11,077 nucleotides of DNA from assembly GCA_022791735.1 (NCBI GenBank), contig JAAVZQ010000024.1, forward strand, positions 1-11,077. Reading direction: 5' to 3'. Under the pieces are notes generated by a model. It was not told the origin of the DNA and ran no database searches. It was given only the letters and a program-made list of their open reading frames with translations. This document shows, one piece after another, positions 6,655-11,077 of the stretch. A program made the translations under genes and the position numbers. The first letter of the stretch is position 1; each line of letters opens with the position of its first letter. The stretch comes from Clostridia bacterium (lineage in GTDB: Bacteria > Bacillota > Clostridia > TANB77 > CAG-508).

Positions 6655-6777
6655 AGAACAAATCAAAAGTAGTATATTGCAAGGCATTCAAGAAAGAAAT
6701 ACCGGAAACGTACTAATGTACGTTGAGGATTTTCTTTCGCAGAATAACGACGCAAGATGCTGCTTTTCATTTGTTCT
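6655..6777. repeat. Third long hairpin element, overlapping the spoIVB stop
   Basis: The arms 6655-6680 and 6752-6777 (AGAACAAATCAAAAG... and its near complement) match over 26 bases with four mismatches, two of them tolerable as G-U in RNA. Inner arms (GAAAGAAAT with ATTTTCTTTC) and a central AACGTACTAATGTACGTT hairpin follow. Its core is not obviously related to the other two copies. The right arm contains the spoIVB stop codon. Confidence 0.7.
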
Positions 6778-8043
6778 AAGTATTCATTTCTTTGACCATA
6801 AGCTCTGCAAAAACTGCATATCCCATTTCCAAATCATTTACCATTACATGAGTAAGTGCACCGTACAAGTTTCCCATTTTGTATAATAGGACTACCACTC
6901 ATACCTTGCACAATTCCCCCAGTCTTTTCTAAAAGCTCTTTATCTGTTATCTTAATCACCATACTTTTATTATCTAAATTATTATTTGTATAAATCTTCG
7001 TAATTTCTATTTCATATTCTTGTGGTTTATCATTCTCAAGAGTTGCAATTAAAGTCGCTTTTCCTTCTTTAATCTCATTTCTAAGTGCCACAGGTAGTTT
7101 TTTATTCGATTTTACATTTATCATATTTAAACTTGTTAAATCTCCATAAACTCCATAATTTGTATTTTTATATATAGTTCCAATTGTAGGTCTTCCTTCA
7201 ATACTTCCTTGTATCTTTCCGAGGACTCCCCTCTTTTCCCTTCAAAATAGATAAAATATTTGCATTTACAACCTCTCCTGATGCAATTTCCACTAATTCT
7301 TCTGTATCCACATCTACTATTCCATGTCCTAAACTTGCAAATTTTTTAGTATCTGTATCATAAAAAGTCGCAGTTCCAACTCCTGCTGCTGTATCTCTTA
7401 CCCAAAGTCCTATTTTATATGTGTTGTCGCTTGCCTGAATAGCTTTTAAGCAAGTTTGGCTTCTGCTACCATCACGTATATATGTTAGAGTAATTTCTTC
7501 TTCCTTAGCCTCATTTATGCTTTCCGTTAAATCACTTGTACATGTAATAGCTTTACTATTTGCTTCTACTATTATATCTCCCTCTATTATCCCTGAATTC
7601 TCATAAGGCTTATGCCTTTCCATATCTTTTCCTGTTATCTCAGACATACCTACAACTAAAACTCCATTTGTATAGAGCTTCATCCCAATCAAATTTCCAA
7701 GAGGCACAACCTCCGCATTTTCAATAATATCAACACTTATATCTTTAACTTTTATTCCTAAAAAAGAAACTTCTAGATTTAAAGTTCCTGTATAATCACT
7801 ATCTATTGGGCTTGAAGAAACCGTTATACTTTCATTATTTTCAATCCTCTCAATATTTGGATTACTTGAAAATGATGTTTCTACATTTACTCCTAAAATA
7901 GTTCTTAAATTTAAAGGCTCACCTTCAAACAATATAACCTTACTTGGCAAATTACTTATATCACTTACATAAATTAATGCAATAAACAAAAAAATGATTA
8001 ATATCATCATGAATTTTTTATTATTAAAAGCTTTTTTCAACAT
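6776..8043 (-). CDS. spoIVB: SpoIVB serine peptidase, read through two +1 shifts at CGG
   Basis: SpoIVB is the S55 peptidase made in the forespore; secreted into the intermembrane space, it triggers processing of pro-sigmaK and so the late mother-cell programme. The start is ATG 8043 with AGAAGG at 8049-8054. An N-terminal membrane segment (KKFMMILIIFLFIALIYV) comes first, then a PDZ region (LGNLIGMKLYTNGVLVVG) and the peptidase. Skipping the C at CGG 7219-7221 gives SP-G-KIQGSIEGRPTIG; skipping the C at CGG 6861-6863 gives NGKLV-G-ALTHVMVND and a TAG at 6776-6778, for 421 residues, close to the 426 of Bacillus subtilis. The triad then falls at His240 (SLGHG), Asp367 and Ser382 (GMSGSP), spaced exactly like B. 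subtilis His236, Asp363 and Ser378. Without the shifts the protein lacks its catalytic serine. recN and spo0A, common neighbours, are absent here. Confidence 0.93.
6861..6863 (-). other. In-frame CGG recoding site 5 (GTA CGG T), inside spoIVB
   Basis: The zero frame reads GKLV-R-CTYSCNGK-stop. Skipping C gives GKLV-G-ALTHVMVND, where the family has a conserved glycine before the A-V/L-T-H block. The quadruplet is CGGT, the only clear non-CGGA site. Confidence 0.9.
7219..7221 (-). other. In-frame CGG recoding site 4 (CCT CGG A), inside spoIVB
   Basis: The zero frame reads GSP-R-KDTRKY-stop. Skipping C gives GSP-G-KIQGSIEG, matching the family pattern PGxIxG, so glycine is the expected residue. 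The quadruplet is CGGA. An SD-like GAGGGGAG happens to lie just upstream; the other sites have nothing comparable. Confidence 0.9.
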
Positions 8044-8105
8044 TTTCACCTTCTTTTGATTTACTTGCTAATATTATAACCAAATAAATAAAAAGAAAAA
8101 CAGCC

Positions 8106-8140
8106 AAAAAAAATTGGAAATTACAAAAATTTCCAATTTT
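8106..8140 (-). terminator. Intrinsic terminator of the pilin-like operon
   Basis: The minus strand has a 13-base stem (8128-8140 with 8110-8122, AATTTCCAATTTT type) with a five-base loop ending in eight T (8113-8106). It lies between the last pilin-like gene and spoIVB, separating the two transcripts. Confidence 0.75.
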
Positions 8141-8151
8141 TATATTTTGTG

Positions 8152-8178
8152 AACGTTTTGGAACCGTCCCCAAACGTT
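8152..8178. repeat. Short REP-like inverted repeat
   Basis: AACGTTT (8152-8158) and AAACGTT (8172-8178) enclose GGAACCGTCCCC, on the minus strand the GGGGACGGTTCC string that I associate with scattered REP-type repeats. It overlaps the first base of the neighbouring stop codon. Only one copy is in the window, so the family assignment is weak. Confidence 0.35.
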
Positions 8179-9563
8179 TACCAGTCTCCACCAGTAGTAG
8201 GTTTACTTCCACTAATAAATCCAGAATGTTTAAGAGGTACAAGTTTTATCTTCTCCCTTGCGAGAGCTACATCATAAGCATTCTTTCTAAGTCTTATATA
8301 ATCTGGTGCCTTATTTTGACTAGCAAAAAGTTCTGACGCATATTCCCATGTGGCATCACTTGCATTAACCATGCAATAATAACAAGCAAGTGTATCTCTA
8401 TGACCTGCACTCTCTTGATTTTTGAAATCAGTTTTATTATAACCTGTTATCTTATCCCCTTTAAGATGTGGGCACCAAATTCTATGATAATACTGATCTG
8501 CATCTACTCCTTCACCTATAAAATATATGTCACTTCCTCTTACAATTTCTTTGTTCTCTGTACTTACTGCAATTGTATAATTATTATATACTGTTGTTCC
8601 TGTTGGAATTCCTTGCATAAATGCAATTAAGCACACATTATTTAAGACCAAATCCCAATCTGTTGCATTAAGTTCTGGCATTTCATTTCCATATACACTC
8701 ATAGCTTGTATTAAGTTGTCAGTTATACTTTTCCTTATAACCTCATGCTTTTCATCATTAAAATAAGATGGTATATCTGGGAGTGCTTGGTTAGCTTCTG
8801 TTATCATTAAGGCTTCTTTTGCATCTTGCAATCCTGATTCACTAAGCTGTTTATTAAACCATTCTGTAAATTCCCATGCTTCCTCATAATATTTTCTTAT
8901 ATGCCCATCATCATCTGGTCCCAAACTTGTCAAAAACCTTTCTCTATCGCGTTCTTCTGGAACTACCTCTAAATATCCTGCTCTTGATTGAAATTCTTTA
9001 CCACTTTCATAGTAATAAACTGACAAAAAATTATCTAATGTAAAGTTTACATTTAAAATCTTAGTTTTTCCAGCATTTGTATATTGTTTTGTATAATGTA
9101 CATAAGATTTTAATTCATGCACCAAGTCAACTGGTTTCCAATCCTTTTCATACTCTATTAAACCAGTCTCCTCATCTTGTATCTGATCTACTTCCCATAT
9201 TCTCTCTGTTGGAGAATAAATATAGTATCCATCATATAGTGTAAATACTAGAGCTGGAACGTATGCCATCATAATACTTCTAGATGAACCTGATGCTCCA
9301 ACTTCTGTCGCAAGTGTTTCACCAAATGTGTTTAAAGCTGCTTGTATATCTCTCATTTTAGAATCCGCAACATCTGAATATTCATCATTTGTAGTATTTA
9401 TTTGGAATGCAGCTATCGTTTCATGTGCTGCATTTAGTAATGCATCATTATATCTTTCTCTTAAAGCTGCTGTATCTACTTGATAATTTACATACACAGA
9501 TAATATAATAATTACTGGTAGGGCAATTGCTAGAAATATTATTATTAAATTTTGTAATTTCAT
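8178..9563 (-). CDS. Large membrane-anchored, pilin-like extracellular protein
   Basis: I do not recognise a named family. The 461-residue protein begins MKLQNLIIIFLAIALPVIII, a single N-terminal membrane segment directly followed by a long helix (NYQVDTAALRERYNDALLNA), the layout of pseudopilins and TadE-like proteins. A large extracellular part follows, rich in tyrosine and aspartate (FTLYDGYYIYSPTERIW, FLSVYYYESGKEF), with a C-terminal cysteine group (WCPHLKG, CYYCMVN) that might bind a metal or form disulfides. Start ATG 9563, with AAAGGAGA about 12 bases before it. The two genes upstream have the same architecture, so a surface appendage or secretion system of the Tad/type II kind is inferred from context only. 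No in-frame CGG, and the frame is intact. Confidence 0.75.
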   Translation of the reverse strand: MKLQNLIIIFLAIALPVIIILSVYVNYQVDTAALRERYNDALLNAAHETIAAFQINTTNDEYSDVADSKMRDIQAALNTFGETLATEVGASGSSRSIMMAYVPALVFTLYDGYYIYSPTERIWEVDQIQDEETGLIEYEKDWKPVDLVHELKSYVHYTKQYTNAGKTKILNVNFTLDNFLSVYYYESGKEFQSRAGYLEVVPEERDRERFLTSLGPDDDGHIRKYYEEAWEFTEWFNKQLSESGLQDAKEALMITEANQALPDIPSYFNDEKHEVIRKSITDNLIQAMSVYGNEMPELNATDWDLVLNNVCLIAFMQGIPTGTTVYNNYTIAVSTENKEIVRGSDIYFIGEGVDADQYYHRIWCPHLKGDKITGYNKTDFKNQESAGHRDTLACYYCMVNASDATWEYASELFASQNKAPDYIRLRKNAYDVALAREKIKLVPLKHSGFISGSKPTTGGDW

Positions 9564-9617
9564 ACTATTTGCTTTCTCCTTTGGTTAAAATAAGAACCTT
9601 GTCGTTTTTGCAATAAG

Positions 9618-9659
9618 TTAAATTAATAGGAAAGCTATATTACTTTCCTATTAATTTAA
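9618..9659 (-). promoter_or_regulatory. Perfect 17-base stem-loop between two pilin-like genes
   Basis: TTAAATTAATAGGAAAG (9618-9634) pairs perfectly with 9643-9659 across an eight-base loop. No T-tract follows on the minus strand, so it is more likely a partial attenuator or an mRNA-stabilising or processing element than a full terminator. It starts 17 bases after the upstream gene's stop. Confidence 0.6.
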
Positions 9660-9675
9660 TATATGTTAAACTCTA

Positions 9676-10227
9676 TTACTTTGCAGTTCCTGTAACTGTT
9701 ACCATTCCTGAATGTTGCCCAACTATACTATATGTATCATTTCCACTTAAAGAATAGAAGAAGTTTTTAAGCATTTGAGATATTGTATTATTTGTGTTAG
9801 AAGCTTTCACAGTTAATATATCCCCTTCTTTCATAAGTTTATATCCTTTTCCCTCTACTTCATCCATGATTTGAGATGTGTACTGAGAAACATACAAACT
9901 CTCTCCTATCTTCTTATTTGAGTCATCTCCTCCAGTAGAAGAAGTGTGACCACCTTTCTTTCTTGATGGATTAGCATCAATTACTTTTAACTCTATTTGT
10001 ACATCATAAGTATTTCCTGTTGCATACAAATCCGAAATTAGTTTAGTATAATTTTCTTCTGTTATTTTTCCAGTATTTCTTGCGGTATTTACAAATTCTG
10101 TAATAGCTGTATTTACTGCAAGTTGTGCAACATCATCATTTCTTTCTGACATTGCCATCATTGGAAATATAAACATTGTTGTTGCTGCAAGAATTATTAC
10201 TACTACAATTGTTAACGAATCTCCCAT
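9676..10227 (-). CDS. Pilin-like membrane-anchored protein
   Basis: 183 residues. MGDSLTIVVVIILAATTMFI is a short N-terminus and a single membrane helix, followed by an amphipathic helix (SERNDDVAQLAVNTAITEFV) and a globular extracellular part with a low-complexity Gly/Ser/Thr linker around residues 90-105 (KKGGHTSSTGGDDSNKK). This is the layout of small pseudopilins, and I have the impression that similar proteins accompany Tad-type loci in Clostridia, but I cannot confirm it. The start is ATG 10227 with a strong GGGAGGAG at 10234-10241, which lies inside the 21-base gap after the corrected end of the upstream gene. No in-frame CGG; intact. Confidence 0.78.
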   Translation of the reverse strand: MGDSLTIVVVIILAATTMFIFPMMAMSERNDDVAQLAVNTAITEFVNTARNTGKITEENYTKLISDLYATGNTYDVQIELKVIDANPSRKKGGHTSSTGGDDSNKKIGESLYVSQYTSQIMDEVEGKGYKLMKEGDILTVKASNTNNTISQMLKNFFYSLSGNDTYSIVGQHSGMVTVTGTAK

Positions 10228-10248
10228 ATGCTTCTCCTCCCTTCTTTA

Positions 10249-11077
10249 CTATGGTATTTCTACATAAATTATTTCTCTTTTTACTACATCGCTTTGATTT
10301 CCGACTGTTCTCTCCTATGTAGAATAAATCTCCTTCTTCTCCTCTTGTAGGATTAGTTTTATCATGAGTAACTATGCATTCTTTAAATTTAGTACTTTTT
10401 GAGTTTGTTTCATAAGTTCCTATAATGCCTTTATCTTTTCCAAGACAAGGTATATGGTTCTTTGCTTGTAAATTAGTTGAGTTAATTCCTAATTTATCTA
10501 TATCAAAATATGTTGTTTTTCCAAATAAATCTGAATCTATTCTTTGTGCAATCCATTGCTCTCTAACATTTCCAATCCATGGACACTCATACTCTGCTGT
10601 TTGTGCACGGCTTGTATCCTGTGCATAGATTCTTTGGAATAGAGCTCTTAGGTCATCAACATTATTAATTTGCTCTACATGCTTATTATCAGATAACAAA
10701 GTTTCTGCTGGACCTAACACATAGTTGTTAATTTCATTTATTAATTTTTGCTTTTCTTCTATTGTTGTTCCTGGCATGTCAAAGATATTGCACATTGTTT
10801 CTGTGTCAGTATCAAACCTTGTTATTATCTTTCCATTCTTATCAATAAGAGTAACACCATAACTTTCTACTGAATATCTATATATTGTTGGTATTATCTC
10901 ATCTAATGTCACTATTCTAGTTATTACTCCATTTGCTTCTCTATTTATAATGCTGTCATCACCTGGTATATATGTGTAATATGTTGTTTCATCGCTTTCA
11001 ACCACTAGTGTTTCTGCTGTTATTCTTGCAAGTGATGCTGTATTAAACAGCACTGTAAATGCAAGCAAAAATACAAA
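10249..11077 (-). CDS. Pilin-like membrane-anchored protein, 5' end outside the window, read through a +1 shift at CGG
   Basis: The frame is open to the right edge, so the true start is beyond 11077. At the edge it reads FVFLLAFTVLFNTASLARIT, the end of a hydrophobic segment followed by a helix, as in the two genes downstream. The extracellular part has paired cysteines (ETMCNIF, YECPWIG, IPCLGKD, ECIVTHD). The zero frame passes through CGG 10301-10303 (GENS-R-KSKRC) into a basic, cysteine-rich run that overlaps the next gene by about 92 bases. Skipping the C gives GDLFYIGENS-G-NQSDVVKREIIYVEIP and a TAG at 10249-10251, leaving a 21-base gap that holds the next gene's ribosome binding site. 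The corrected ending is far more gene-like. Function unknown; part of the inferred appendage operon. Confidence 0.75.
10301..10303 (-). other. In-frame CGG recoding site 6 (AGT CGG A), inside a pilin-like gene
   Basis: Skipping C changes a basic cysteine-rich overrun that overlaps the next gene into a short acidic/hydrophobic ending (DVVKREIIYVEIP) with a stop placed just before the next ribosome binding site. The quadruplet is CGGA. Confidence 0.75.

Noticed and set aside
6554..6886. Plus-strand open frame across the repeats after murC
   Set aside because: It lies over two palindromic elements and the antisense of the spoIVB end, has no ribosome binding site, and its product is unlike any protein.
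7219..7221. prfB-type programmed frameshift driven by an upstream SD-like sequence in spoIVB
   Set aside because: GAGGGGAG is present upstream, but there is no adjacent stop codon and the other five sites lack such an element, so it does not explain the pattern.
8024..8242. Minus-strand open frame bridging the pilin-like gene and spoIVB
   Set aside because: It reads the end of the pilin-like gene in another frame and through the intrinsic terminator, with no ribosome binding site of its own.
266..10303. Random homopolymer sequencing errors as the cause of all six frame breaks
   Set aside because: Only site 1 is next to a long homopolymer (A7). The others lie in mixed sequence and all involve the same extra base, a C before GG, in the same phase. 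A methylation-linked base-calling error remains conceivable and is listed as a read check.
266..10303. Simple reassignment of CGG to another amino acid (as described for Trp or Gln in some Firmicutes)
   Set aside because: Any triplet meaning for CGG leaves the downstream text in the wrong frame. Only a four-base step restores the proteins.

Overview
The window is AT-rich and reads as an anaerobic, spore-forming Clostridia-type Firmicute. It carries an oxygen-sensitive class III ribonucleotide reductase (nrdDG), the sporulation peptidase SpoIVB, murC, and pilin-like surface proteins, with GGAGG-type ribosome binding sites throughout. I cannot name the species.

Layout. Minus strand, about 3392 to 10: nrdD, nrdG, a small alpha/beta protein and a tail-anchored protein, probably one operon. 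A divergent plus-strand Crp/Fnr regulator (3719-4346) faces it across a 326-base gap with two near-palindromic operators. Next come a bidirectional hairpin terminator, a GC-rich minus-strand unit (small ORF or structured RNA, about 4400-4634), and murC on plus (5023-6411). MurC is bracketed by two inverted copies of a palindromic repeat, followed by a third, unrelated long hairpin. From 8043 down to 6776 on minus lies spoIVB. Upstream of it are three minus-strand genes for N-terminally anchored, pilin-like extracellular proteins; the last runs off the right edge.

The main observation is a recoding pattern. Five genes on both strands (tail-anchored protein, nrdD, crp, spoIVB twice, pilin-like protein) are broken at six places. 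Every break falls on an in-frame CGG codon and is repaired by the same step: skip the C and read the following GGA or GGT. I found no in-frame CGG used as an ordinary arginine codon in any conserved gene here, while about a dozen CGG triplets that are not in frame leave their genes intact. The repaired SpoIVB has its catalytic triad spaced exactly as in Bacillus subtilis, and glycine falls where the family has glycine. This points to CGG being unassigned or quadruplet-decoded (CGGN to Gly, +1) rather than to random decay or ordinary sequencing error. The tRNA that would do this is not in the window.

nrdD has one further lesion outside this rule: an in-frame TAA where a conserved glutamate codon is expected.
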